Positions 1-11,321 of a stretch of 64,000 nucleotides of DNA are shown one piece after another. This DNA is from Rotaria sp. Silwood1 (Eukaryota > Rotifera > Eurotatoria > Philodinida > Philodinidae), in NCBI GenBank assembly GCA_905250075.1, contig CAJNOP010000002.1:1617867-1681866 (forward strand). Reading direction: 5' to 3'. Under the pieces are notes generated by a model, which saw only the letters and a list, made by a program, of their open reading frames with translations, searched no databases and had not been told where the DNA came from. Position 1 is the first letter of the stretch, and every line of letters starts with the position of its first letter. A program made the position numbers and the translations under genes.

Positions 1-2682
1 TGTTTCTTTATATTGTTGCCATGTTCGTTTTGTTTCATCAAGTTGAGATGTAAGTGAAACAAGATTTTCACGAAGTTGTCGAATTTCTTCTGTTTCTTGT
101 TGATCACTAGTTTCATCACTCTTCATTGGAGTCTAAATATCCAAAGTAATTCAAACATCAATAGAAACACAAAAAATAACTCCAGAACACATACCTTTTC
201 GAATGCTTCTTGTAACAAAGTAGTTGATTCAAGTTCTATCATAGACAAAAGAAATATCACTTGATAATTTTTTCGATGAGAGAACTTACTGTTTGTTTGT
301 TCATATTGTTCTTTCATACTAAGAAGTTTTTTATTTAATTCATCGATTGTATCAGTATAAGATTGTTTGATGGTGTCCAAATTGGTTGCTGATTCTATAG
401 AAGAGAAAAATGACGCATAAAAAATGAAAGTGATAGTTAATAAATTGGTTACCTAATCGAAAATCATCATTAACTTTTTCTAATGCTTGATATCGTTGAG
501 TAAAATCTTGTCTTTCTTTTGTAATTTGATGAAGAATTTGTTGTGCAGCTTGATCCAATGTGAAAGTTTCATCAATAGGTAAATAAGGATGAAGTGTATT
601 TCTGAAAGTTTCAAATTGTGCTTGTTGATATTGTAGCCAAGCTTGATTAGCTTCATTAAGTTGTGCACATTGATTTGTAAGATGAACAATATTATCACGA
701 AGTTTTTCTAGTTCTTTTCTTTCTTCTTCAACATTTGTGCTGCTGGTATGAATAGGAACCTGAAAGCAAGAGAAATGTATTAATGAGGATAATGAATAAA
801 AACAAACCTCTTTTAAGGGTTGTTTTAATGTTTCTGACGACACTTTTTCTAAAACAATAAAATTAGACATGATCATGCTGATTATATAATAGAAAACATA
901 TACCAATGGTTTGGTTAGCATGTTCTCGCTCGATCTCAATAGATCGTTTTTCGAGTTCAGTTGACAAAAGTTGTTTTTCAGCATCAAGTTCTTCGCATCG
1001 GTTCTTCATGGCAAGTAACTTTCGATTCAATTCATTTAGTGTATTCGTATATGTTTGGTGAATTGATTCTAAATTATTTGTTGATTCTACGAAGAAAAGA
1101 ATATAACTAAGCCAAATCGATAATAAATATAGAAGTACCTGAACGAAGTATATCATTAGCTTTTTCTATTGCTTCATATTTTTCATTGAAATCTTCTCTT
1201 TCTTTTGATATTTGTTCAACAATTTGTTGTGCAATGATATCAAAAGATGCACTTTCATCAAAAGTCAAATAATCATGAAGTTTCAATCTAAAATTTTGAA
1301 GTTGTGCTGCTTGATATTGTTGCCAAGCACGATTCGCTTCATCAAGTTGTGCACATTGATTAGTGAGAAGAGTAACATTGTCTCGAAGTTGTTGAAGTTC
1401 TTGTTCATCAATGAGAGGCAATCCTGATTGAATTGGTGTAATAGTATGAATCTTAGCCTACATGTTTAACATGAATATAGACTTGTTCAATTACAAGAAG
1501 TTACACATACTTCATGAACTGGTGAAGCAGATATTTGCTTGTTGACGGGTTGGGATTCTACTGATGTTGAATCTATAGAATAATTTTCATTAATAATCTA
1601 AATTATTGTATATAAATCTTTACCAGTTATTAATGTTTTTCTTTCAGCTTCCAATTGATCATTTTGTTGTTTGAGCATGAGTATTTTTTGATTAAGTTCA
1701 TTTATTGTATTAGCATAAGTCTCTTGCATTATTGTATTATTATTAGCTAATTCTTAACAAAAAATAAAAATAAAAATAAAGATAAGATGAAGTTTAAATG
1801 GAAGGTTAAATCGGCTACCAGAACGAAGATCATTAGTTAGTGTTTCAGAAGTCTGTAAGTATTGCATAAGATTTTCACGTTCTTTTTGTATTTGATCAAT
1901 ATAAGTAGTAATGTGTTGTGCTATATCATCAAATGAGTAATCAGTTTCCATAGGTAACTTAACTTGAAGTTTATTTTTAAAACTATCAAGTTGATTTTGA
2001 TGATATTGTTCCCATGTTCGATTAGCTTCATTTAATTGTGTATATTGTGTAGTTAAAGTAGTAAGACTTTCTCGAAGTTCACGAAGTTCTTCTTCATATT
2101 GATTCAGATTAGGAGTAGAACTTTGAATTGAAATCTTTAAAAAAGATAATTAAAAGAGAAGGGTTTTTAAAATATTTAAAAACAAACTTCTGCTGATTGA
2201 TCTTTTTGTAATTGTTGATATTCTTCATTATCTTCTGTTTGTGTATATTTCGATTGATGATTATCATCTTTCATCAGTTGTGTACTAACAATTTGAGTTT
2301 CATCAATATTTTTTTGTAAACCATCATCAGCTCCTATGTCAAAAATAAAATAATATTAATTGTATTGAATTAATAAAAAAAACTTACTTTTAATATTTTG
2401 CAAATCAATAAGTTGATTATTAATAATATTAAAACGATTTTCAATTTGTTGTATAATATCCTCAAAAGATAGATGATCAATATTAGTTAATTTGAATCGA
2501 TCACATAATAAAGTTATTTGATTTTGTTGATATTGTTGCCAAGCTTGATTAGCATCATTTAATTGTTTTAATTGTATATTCATTGAATATAAATCTTGTC
2601 GAAGTTGACGAATTTCTTCTGTTTCTTGTTCATGATTAACATCCGATGTTGATTTAACTAATGGAATATGATGAATACGAGC
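1..2682 (-). repeat. Tandem three-exon cassette repeated within the coiled-coil gene
   Basis: Exons 3-14 follow a cycle. A long exon (295, 316, 319, 307 nt and a partial one) goes from phase 0 to phase 1. A middle exon (129, 183, 105 nt) goes from phase 1 to phase 1. A short exon (62, 41, 41 nt) goes from phase 1 to phase 0. In the first cycle the middle and short exons are represented by a single 146-nt exon. Long exons share the core QLxEANRAWQQYQ followed by IxxQIxxERxxFxxxYxxxEKxNDxLR. Middle exons share a TYxNTINELNxKLLxMK core. This pattern means that exons and introns were duplicated together. Confidence 0.8.
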
Positions 2683-5600
2683 CTGAAATCATTAAATTTT
2701 TTTTTTAATATAGATAACCTTACAAAAAAAAAACAAAAGAACTAACTTGTGATATTTGTTCTGTACGATAACGATCTTCTAACATAGGTATTAATTGATC
2801 AATAGATTGAATTGAATCAAATGGTATTTTAAAATATGTATATAAACGTTTTGTTGCTGATTTATAGGAATTTAATTCGACTTCTAATTGTACTTTATTA
2901 TCATCCATATTTTGAATAGTTTTAAATAATTGTAAACGTTCTTGTTCTAATTGATCTAATTTTTGTTTTTGTTGATTTATTTGTACATTTAATTGATCAA
3001 TTTCTTGTCGATCTTGTTTTTGTGCTAATTGTAATTTTCCATAATCTTTACGTAAAATAGATTCACGTTGTTTTATTTGTTCTTTTTCAATAAGATCGTT
3101 TTCAATTTGTCGTAGATAATCCATGACTTGTTGTTTTTCTTGTAACATTCGACGTTGTGTTGCAGATAATTGTGAACGTACTTGAATATTATCCGAACGA
3201 AGCATTTCAATAGTTGAACCTAAAATGAAATTTTATTTATAAATGATGAAGTATTCTATAAAAAATGTTTAGATATGTTTAACGTTTAAAAGAAGATAAT
3301 ATTCAATGCTCGATTCTAGTTTTTACAGATGTATTGCGAAGAAGCAATAGTATTTGAATAAATGCAAACATCAATCGATCGAATAAATTTGAATTGATAA
3401 AGTTATCGATCGTTTCGTAACCAAGAACTATTTGGATGGAGAACTATCTATAACTACTTGAATCTTGACTGAATTCGTCCATTAATCTATAGACAAATTC
3501 GAGTTTGAATATGAATTCTCTAATTAATTCTAGATTGACTGTATCTAATTACAAATTCGACATTCAACTAACGCGAGAACCTCTTCAACTGTCTTCTTCT
3601 GATTTCAATGACTTGATACCACCTAGTATCCTTATTAAAACCTTAAAACGATTTAGATTTCTATTAAAATTTGATTAAGCTATCAAATTTTGACCTGAAA
3701 CTTTGCCCATATACAGAACTCAACTAGACTAACTTCCATTAAAAGAACCAGAAGTTTTAAACAGTCTCTTCGAAATACGAAGCTTTCAAAAAATACATAT
3801 TATATACACTTTATGTAGAAAAGGTTCTATATTTTGAAGCGACTGTTCAAAACTTCTGATTTCCTAATCGCAGCTGTTTCAGTTGAGTTCTCTATATGCA
3901 TAAAGTTTCATACCAAAGTTCGAAAGTATGAATATTGTGAAAGCCGAAAACGTCTAGAAAAAAATTTGATTGCTTAGTCAAATATCAATAGAAACCCAAA
4001 TTGTTTTACGATTTTTAGAAGAACATTTTGTAGTATCATATTATTGAATGATGTTTCCTTCACATAATTAGAATCTTCATTCTTTATATAATTACAGATG
4101 AAACTCTCGAATATTTCTTTATATTTAAAGTTGATATCGGCACGGCCAGCCATCGGTCCCCTTCGTTGGGGAAGGTTCGAAATCAGTAAGATTCAGAAAA
4201 AAAAGTTTGTTATAGAGAGTGTGATCTTGAAATATTATTAAGTTTGTTCCGTATTCCGAGTTACACAGCTGACATATAAAACCAATATCATTTTTCTTTC
4301 CTACGAGTTTAAAAACACGAATAATTACGAAATTTCACTGTTTTTTCACTTTTTAACCTTTCATTTTTGTCAAAATAATGAATGGAATTTTCAATGAAAT
4401 TTTCAAAAGAAGATGAAAATAAACCAATCGATTTATATAAAACAATATTCTTAATCGTTATGGAACAAAAAAGGTTAGATTAAACAGGTAAAATTATCAT
4501 AAAAATGGCACTAAACTGTCCTCCGTGGAAAAAGAGAAAATTGGTGAAATTCCATAACATTTGAAATTCCGTAACGCTCAGCCTTTTAAGTTAGCTTACT
4601 CGAAGGGATTGTCCTAAGGCGAAAATGATATGATATTCTAAGAGTATGTGAAAAACTGAACAACTTTTGTATAGAACGTTCATTTATGAGTAGCTTAGTT
4701 TCGTATAAAAATGCTAAAATGTGAGTCATCCCTAAAAATTTTGTCCATTTTTTGAAATTCCGTAACGAACGATATTTTTCAAATAATTTCGCCATGGCTT
4801 GTGATAACTCCATGAGATTTTCAGTGCTCACAGAGCTAGTTTACCTTTATGTATGCCCAAAATTTCAGAAGCATTTCTCTTGTTATTGAGAAGATATTTA
4901 TCTCACAAGTTGAAAAAATGAAATTCCGTAACGCTTGGCCGTGCCGATATATGAAGTAGAGAATCGGTCTTTACTTCAATTATCATCATTTGATAACCAT
5001 GACGGGGAACAAATAAAAATGCTTTGTAATTACCGATATTCTATATTCATTGATATTTCTTAAGAAAAATACTACTGAAAACTTAGTTTTGCTTTTTTTT
5101 TTTAGATGAAGAAAAAAATTTTTTTTTTTCTAATAAAATTACCCTGTTCAGCAATTTGTACATTAGCTTGTTGTAATAATTTTTCTAAATCTTGTTTACT
5201 CAATTGAACATCTTTAATATCATTAGTTAAACGTATTCTTTCAGTATCAATCATTTTACAATCACTTTCTAAAGTCATCATTGAAATTTCTAAACGACGT
5301 TTAACAATAATATGATTTTGTATATCAACAGTTAATTCAGCTATTTTTTGTTTTAATTCATCAATAACACCTGTTTGTGCTTTAGCATCACAACGTAAAA
5401 CAGATATTTTTCTTGTTAAATTTGTATTTTTTTCTTTAATTATTTCATATTCTTTTTGTAATTGTTCAAGAACAAGATTTTTTTCTTCTAAAGATTTTTT
5501 TAATAGTTCAAATTTTGTTTGATCACTATTGCCTTGTGTTAAATTTAAACGTTTATGTTCACTTAAATTATTATTTATTGTTTCAATTTGTTTTTGATAT

Positions 5601-6628
5601 TCAGAACGTTCTTGTAAAAGTACACGAATTTCTGTACGTAATGAATTAATATAATCTTGAAATAAATTACGTTCTTTATCCCATTCATTAAATATCATAT
5701 CATCTGATACACCACTATATGTTGTACCATGTTCAGATTGATTATCTAAACCTTGTTTACTTTCACTACGATGTAATGATGCAATTAAATCTGTTTCTGA
5801 TGTTGACATATTACGATTTAATGAATTAACTGATTGTCGTATAGCTATACCAGGTACAGGAGTTTGTTTGATATGAAATGTTTCAAATACTTCACGATCT
5901 TCTATTGATGGTGATTCAATATGATGTATTGGTATAAAATGATTATCATCTGTTGTTGATGGTACAACAGATATTGGTACAATTGATTCTGGTATTGATG
6001 TTATAAATGTTGATGAAAATGGAAGACAATTTGTTTGATTTGATTCTTCAGAAAAATGAACTGATTGTGTTAGTGATGATAAATTAATATTATTATTTGT
6101 TCCATTAAATGGATTTACTGTTAATCGTGTACAAAGTGATGATGTTGGTGATGAAAATGTTCGACCATATTTCATTTGTCTTACACGATCAACTTCTTTT
6201 TGTATATCAGTATATGATATGGAATGAGATGGACTTGTTTCTATATCATGTTCATTTATATTTGAAAAATTTTGATGTGTACCAATAGCTAATTGTTGTA
6301 ATGTTAATGCATCAAATTGATGTAAATTATTTTCATTAAGAATTGGATTTTCTTCTGAGATTAAAGATGGTGGTGCTGATATTGATGGTTCATGTTTAGT
6401 TTCTGATTGTTCTTGTTGTTCTTGTTGACTAGACATTGTTATAGATGAAAATTGGTCTAAGGAATTTGAATGTTTAATAGATGTTGATTCTTGTTGATCA
6501 CTTTTTATAAAATCTGTTGAATAATGAACGAGAGAATCATTAAGAAAAGACTTTAATTGATCATTATTTGTAAACTGATTAAATTCATCATCGTCAGCAG
6601 AAAATGTTACTCGTTCTGGTTTTAACAT
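1..6628 (-). CDS. Golgin-like long coiled-coil protein, 5' part (3' end outside window)
   Basis: I read fourteen exons: 6628-5143, 3219-2747, 2682-2388, 2333-2188, 2134-1819, 1752-1624, 1572-1511, 1457-1139, 1086-904, 848-808, 759-453, 394-290, 235-195 and 132 to the edge. All have GT-AG ends and compatible phases, giving at least 1345 codons. The start is the ATG at 6626-6628 (MLKPERVTFSADDDEF). The first 300 or so residues are Ser/Thr/Asn-rich and probably disordered. The rest is almost all Gln/Glu/Leu-rich coiled coil. From exon 3 on, a unit with the signature LxxLTxQxxQLxxANxAWQQYQ recurs five times. Composition and repeats suggest a tethering or scaffold protein of golgin type, but I recognise no diagnostic GRIP, GRAB or other terminal domain, since the C-terminus is missing. 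A centrosomal coiled-coil protein is an alternative. The 1.9 kb intron 1 carries two repeat elements. Confidence 0.75.
3644..4009. mobile_element. Fold-back (inverted-repeat) element in intron 1 of the coiled-coil gene
   Basis: Two arms, about 3644-3785 and 3822-4009, are reverse complements with moderate divergence and some indels, around a loop of about 36 nt. Shared blocks include TTTCTATTRAWATTTGAYTAAGC and CAGAAGTTTTRAACAGTC. There is no ORF, and I did not establish clear target-site duplications. It looks like an old non-autonomous MITE or fold-back insertion. Confidence 0.65.
4137..4947. mobile_element. Non-autonomous DNA transposon with TA target duplication (Tc1/mariner-like MITE)
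   Basis: The ends TCGGCACGGCC (4137-4147) and GGCCGTGCCGA (4937-4947) are perfect inverted repeats, each flanked by TA (4135-4136 and 4948-4949), as expected for Tc1/mariner-type insertion. No transposase ORF is present. The subterminal motif GAAATTCCGTAAC or a close variant recurs near 4545, 4563, 4754 and 4921. The copy at 4563 is followed by CGCTCAGCC, much like the right terminus CGCTTGGCC, which suggests an internal copy of the terminus. The assignment to a superfamily rests only on the TA duplication. Confidence 0.65.
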
Positions 6629-7264
6629 TGAATAAAACAATATTGTTTATTAATACTAAAAATGCCTCAACTACAACAGGATTGATGAGACACATTCAGA
6701 AAGAAAAAAAATTAACGACGTGTAAGGTATGAAAACAAGGACAATTGGAGTGTCTCTATGACCAACCACAGAAAAGAAAAGTAAAATAGTCTATAAATAT
6801 ATATATTGAATAAATATCGACAAGAAAAAAAAATATGATCAATAGCTCAATCAAGCATAACTGAAAATATAAATAACATTTCTTTGCTATCAATTGATAC
6901 TCGGCGACGCACGTTTTCGTTCGTTTCTACAATCACCATTTGTACACGCGTCACTTGAAGATTGCAACCGATTGGTTGCTAACAACCATTCACATGAAAC
7001 AGAGACCTCACTCCAAAATGAAGAAAACAATTCTTAAAACTTATTTTCTTTTTTATATTCTTTCAAAATAAGTAATTACAAAAATTTTCTCATGAAAATT
7101 TGCTTTTATTGCTGTAATCGGAAATCATCACATACTTACTATGTTGGTCGATTGCATCAGATATATTTATTTTCTTTCATCATTTAATTGGGTCAATACA
7201 CTTTTAGATATATATATTCGTTCAGAATATATTTATATCAAAAGACATAGCAACAAACTCGGAT
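6629..7264. promoter_or_regulatory. Divergent intergenic region between the coiled-coil gene and HisRS
   Basis: A 636-bp head-to-head spacer that must hold both 5' UTRs and promoters. It is AT-rich with a moderately GC-richer patch near 6900-6960. I see no certain TATA element or factor site. A shared bidirectional promoter is an inference from the spacing. Confidence 0.35.
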
Positions 7265-9793
7265 ATGACAACGAATTTAGCATCAGCAATCTCAACTGGT
7301 CTATCAATAACTGACAATGATCTTAATGATTTAATCAAAATACAAGGTGATCTTGTGAGAAAACTAAAAGCTGATAAAGCTTCATCTGAACAGGTTTGTT
7401 ATTTCATTATTAACTAAGTATATATTTAGAACATCTATTTAAATAGATCACTGAAGCTGTCAATAAATTAATAAGTTTAAAAAAGGAACTGGCTAATCAT
7501 CAAGCAACCAATGGTGAAGAACCATCGACTGGTGGTGAAAAACTTCTTAAAACTCCTCGAGTAAGTTTTCTATTGTTAGTAAAAGAATTTTAATGATGAA
7601 AACTTTTGATTTAGGGTACACGAGATTACCATCCAAGTCAGATGAAAATTCGCGAGGAAGTATTTCGAATAATTACTGATTGTTTTAAACAACATGGTGC
7701 CGAAACAATCGATACACCAGTTATGGAGCTTACAGTATGAAATCATCGGTTTTGTTGAAGAGAAAGAAAGGATTTGTATGTTTTATTTATTTTTATTTTT
7801 TAGTCACTTCTTACAGAAAAATATGGTGAAGATTCAAAACTTATTTATGAATTAAAAGATCAAGGCGGTGCAGAACAATTAGCTTTACGTTATGATTTAA
7901 CTGTACCATTTGCACGTTATATAGCAGAAAATCGAATTGCAACTATGAAACGATATCATATAGGAAAAGTTTATCGACGTGACAATCCAAAAATGACACG
8001 TGGTCGTTATAGAGAATTTTATCAATGTGATTTTGATATAGCCGGTGATTTTGACCTAATGGTAGCTGATGCAGAATGTATCAAAATTGTTGTGGAAATT
8101 CTTGATAAACTTGATTTAGGACAATATAAAGTCTATGTAAGAATTTTCTTATTTATTTAAGCGTATTTTTCATTTTGTTTAAAAGGATGTGGGTGTGGCT
8201 GAAATGCATAATCACACCCTCATCCTAATTAGTAAATTTATGACTTAATCCAGACTTTTGGTCTTGAGAAAACTTGTGTTTCTATTGGACTTTCACTCTT
8301 AGGAAGACTGAACTTATTACCACTAAGGAAAGTCTTTATTGCAAAATTCATGTTTTCTAACTGTTCTATGTGTATTAAGTATGAATAGAAAAGTTTGGAT
8401 TTTTTATCTTTCTATTTAATCATGCGAAAGAAAAGATTAGAATATTTGAACAAGATAAAGAATGAATAGATTTAATTTATTGATTTCAAAGCTAATATTA
8501 TTACACAATCATTTGTCATTTCTATAGGTTAATCACCGCAAATTACTCGATGCTATCTTTGCTGTATGTGGTGTTCCAGATTCACACTTTCGTCCAATAA
8601 GTTCATCTGTTGATAAACTTGATAAAGTATACAATATATATTTATTTATAATTTTTAACGAAAAAAAAAATATTTCATTTGTTCTAGACACCATGGAGTG
8701 TTGTTCGCAATGAAATGATTCATGAAAAAGGTTTATCACCAGAGGTAGCCGATAAAATTTGGAGTTATGTTCAAATGCATGGTATATTATATAAATATAT
8801 ATCCTATTAATTCAATTCGAATAATCTTTTTATTTAATAGGTAATGCTGATTTAATCGATAAACTTCGAACTGATGCTCAATTAATGGCAATAAAATATG
8901 CTAGTGAAGCATTAAAAGGTCTTGAATTACTTTTTCGTTATTTAACATTATATGGAGTTATGGATAAAGTAAAGATAAAAATACCTTGAAGTTTTCTTTT
9001 CTTTTGTGCTAACAGAAATTATTTATTTTGTTATTAGATAACATTCGATTTAAAATTAGCTCGTGGTTTAGATTATTATACTGGTGTTATTTTTGAAGCT
9101 GTTCTTACTAAATATCAATATGATCCACAATTAGGTGATGATCAAGTTGCTGTTGGAAGTGTAGCTGGTGGTGGACGATATGATGAACTTGTTCACAAAA
9201 TTGATCCAAGACAACGACGTGTACCATGTATTGGTGCAAGTATTGGTGTTGAAAGAATATTTGCAATTAAAGAACATCAAATGCATGAATCAAAAATTCA
9301 AACAAAAACAATTGAAACTGAAGTTTATGTTGCATCAGCTCAAAAGAATTTAATTGAAGAACGTATGAAATTATGTAGTTATTTATGGGCAAATGGTTTT
9401 AAGGTTTGATTTATAATGATAGAATATAAATATTGAAAATATTTTCTTTTTTATTATTCGTATTTTTAGGCAGAAATGGCATTGAAACGTAATCCAAAAA
9501 TGCTTGATCAATTACAATATTGTGAGAAAAATCAAGTTGAACTATGTGTAATTATTGGTAGTTCAGAATTAGAAGCTGGAATAGTAAAAATTCGTGATGT
9601 TGAAACAAGAGAAGAAGTAAGACTTTTTGTTTTTCAATCTTTTCAAAAAAAAAAACAAATTGATATTTTTTGTCTTTATTTGATGATTTAGTTTGAAATT
9701 CCACGTGCTCAATTAGCTGAACAATTACGAGCTTATCTTACAAAAGTTCGACAACGAACACAAGAAACATCTTCGAAAACAAACAGCAATTAA
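7265..9793 (+). CDS. HARS: Histidyl-tRNA synthetase with N-terminal WHEP domain
   Basis: Ten exons: 7265-7393, 7447-7560, 7615-7734, 7804-8136, 8528-8626, 8688-8781, 8841-8968, 9038-9403, 9470-9616 and 9692-9793, giving 543 residues; human HARS1 has 509. It charges tRNA-His with histidine. A WHEP helical hairpin covers about residues 17-62 ([20 protein letters not shown]). The class II core follows: GTRDYHP, motif 1, motif 2 around [20 protein letters not shown], the His-specific [13 protein letters not shown], and motif 3 with GGGRYDELV and [11 protein letters not shown]-terminal anticodon-binding domain starts near EVYVASA. The start is the first ATG in frame. No transit peptide is obvious. 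In animals one gene can make both cytosolic and mitochondrial forms, and that cannot be judged here. The 391-nt intron 4 carries a GC-rich stem-loop. Confidence 0.96.
8185..8225. repeat. Telomere-like TGTGGG stem-loop inside HisRS intron 4
   Basis: GGATGTGGGTGTG at 8185-8197 faces TCACACCCTCATCC at 8212-8225, forming a stem with one mismatch around a 14-nt loop. The arm holds nearly two copies of TGTGGG, which I recall as the telomeric unit of bdelloids. Confidence 0.5.
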
Positions 9794-10325
9794 ATAAACT
9801 TCATATATTGTTTGTTGTACTTGTCGTTTGAAAAATGTTTGTTTTTGTTTTAGCCATAAAATCAAGACAACTTTTTCGTTTTATCTGGGAATTTATCAAC
9901 TATGACAGAGAAGAAAAAATATTCATTCATTTTTGTATACAGAAACAGAAAAAAAATTAGACTTTTTTTGTCATACAATGAGATAAATTAAACCTTAAAA
10001 ACAAAAAAGAAAATGAGAATTGTCGAGCTTTTTTTATACGTGATCAAATTATAAGAAAAATAAAAACTAACAACGAACGAAACGTTCTAGAATCAAATAT
10101 GTTATTGCTTTAGAAAATCAATGAATCCTATTTAAAAAAAATTTTCTTTCTAGATCTCGTTACTTTTGATAGGACTTAACCCTTTGAGAATTGGGACATA
10201 GATATATACATAGGACTAGTTTCGAATCAATTCCTAATTGATTTGTGCATACCCCTAATGAGGCTATTATCATCTACGATAACACAAAGATCGTCAAGCT
10301 GTTACACTGCCATTAGTATTGTGTT

Positions 10326-10362
10326 GATGTGGGTATAGCTGAAGAGAAAGCCCACACCCACA
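10326..10362. repeat. Inverted pair of TGTGGG-like units
   Basis: GATGTGGGTAT at 10326-10336 faces GCCCACACCCACA at 10350-10362, whose complement is TGTGGGTGTGGGC, two exact TGTGGG units. The short intervening sequence also has the GCTGA seen in the 8.2-kb stem-loop loop, so the two may be copies of one element. Confidence 0.45.
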
Positions 10363-10961
10363 GCCTGCTTGTATGTATGTGCACCACTAATAATCAATGT
10401 GCTATTGTGCCTTTATTCTTCAAAACATAATCATTATCGATAAATCATAAGTATATTTATTCACAATTTTTTTATCGATATACTAATCGAATAGTGTAAT
10501 CAAATTGATTCATTTTTTGAAGAACAATGTATTTAAGAGAACACCTCAATCTGCAAATAGAGATCATTGTAAAACAAGAATTTTTGCATGACAATGTTAT
10601 TTTAAAAGTTTTGATGAATGACAAAAAGAAAAAATAAATATGAAATCAACTTAAATGTATTTTTTTTATTATTTTTTTATGTAAGATCAGATATTGTTCA
10701 TCTAAGTTATTATATACAATTGATAACTCTATCAAGTGTTGCATCACCAATTGTTTAGTTATCTCTCTTTTTCTAAATGATATGAACTACATAAATTACA
10801 ACAAAATCATTTAATTAAATTAGTTAATAAGGATAGTTTTGTTGATATCATTCCTATATGGGATTTAATTAGACTTAGGGTTGATATCATAGTTAATAAT
10901 GTGAAACTCAACAATATGCGTACGAACGATAAATAAAAATCGACTAGATTTGATGATGTTT

Positions 10962-10977
10962 ATTTCTAAAATTTTAG
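10962..10977 (+). promoter_or_regulatory. Possible splice-leader acceptor at the LAMTOR4 start
   Basis: TTCTAAAATTTTAG lies immediately 5' of the ATG, with the AG touching the start codon. Bdelloids are known to trans-splice a leader onto some mRNAs. An ordinary 5' UTR intron would look the same. Confidence 0.4.
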
Positions 10978-11321
10978 ATGAGTTCTCTAGCCAAAGTTTT
11001 TGATAATGTTCCCGATTGTGTCGGATATTTAATTATGACTGAAGATGGTTCAATTGAGCATAGCCATGGTGATTTACAAAATAATGAAAATTCTGCAAAT
11101 TTAATTTATAAAATGGTTTTATGTGCATTAAGAATAAGTGTACATCCAACAGATCAAATGACATTTAAACGATTTACAGGTTAGAAATTAATATTCGAAT
11201 TTTCTAAGTTTAATTTAAACAATGTTTAGTTTCTGATGATCAATATGTGTATTGTATTTCTTGTACCAATCATCGAATTTATGTTGCTAAACGTCGACAA
11301 GAATCATCAACAATTGCTTAA
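10978..11321 (+). CDS. LAMTOR4: Ragulator complex protein LAMTOR4
   Basis: Two exons, 10978-11179 and 11230-11321, encode 97 residues; the human protein has 99. LAMTOR4 is a roadblock/LC7-fold subunit of Ragulator on late endosomes and lysosomes, the scaffold and exchange factor for Rag GTPases in amino-acid signalling to mTORC1. Matching features are the N-terminal VPDCVGYLIMTEDGSI (human IPDQLGYLVLSEGAVL), the GDLQNNENSANLI helix, FKRFTVSDDQYVY, and the last strand NHRIYVAKRR. The start is the first ATG, directly preceded by a polypyrimidine tract and AG, which could be a trans-splice or 5' UTR splice acceptor. The gene stands alone between HisRS and the reductase-like gene. Confidence 0.9.

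Larger units (their letters stand above)
9794..10977. other. Intergenic region, HisRS to LAMTOR4
   Basis: 1.2 kb of AT-rich sequence without a believable ORF. It holds the HisRS 3' end, an inverted TGTGGG-like pair (10326-10362), and at its right end a TTTCTAAAATTTTAG tract that abuts the LAMTOR4 ATG. Confidence 0.5.

Noticed and set aside
4586-4831. Frame of 81 codons inside the TA-flanked element
   Set aside because: No transposase motif (no DDE/D pattern), and it crosses the repeated subterminal motifs.
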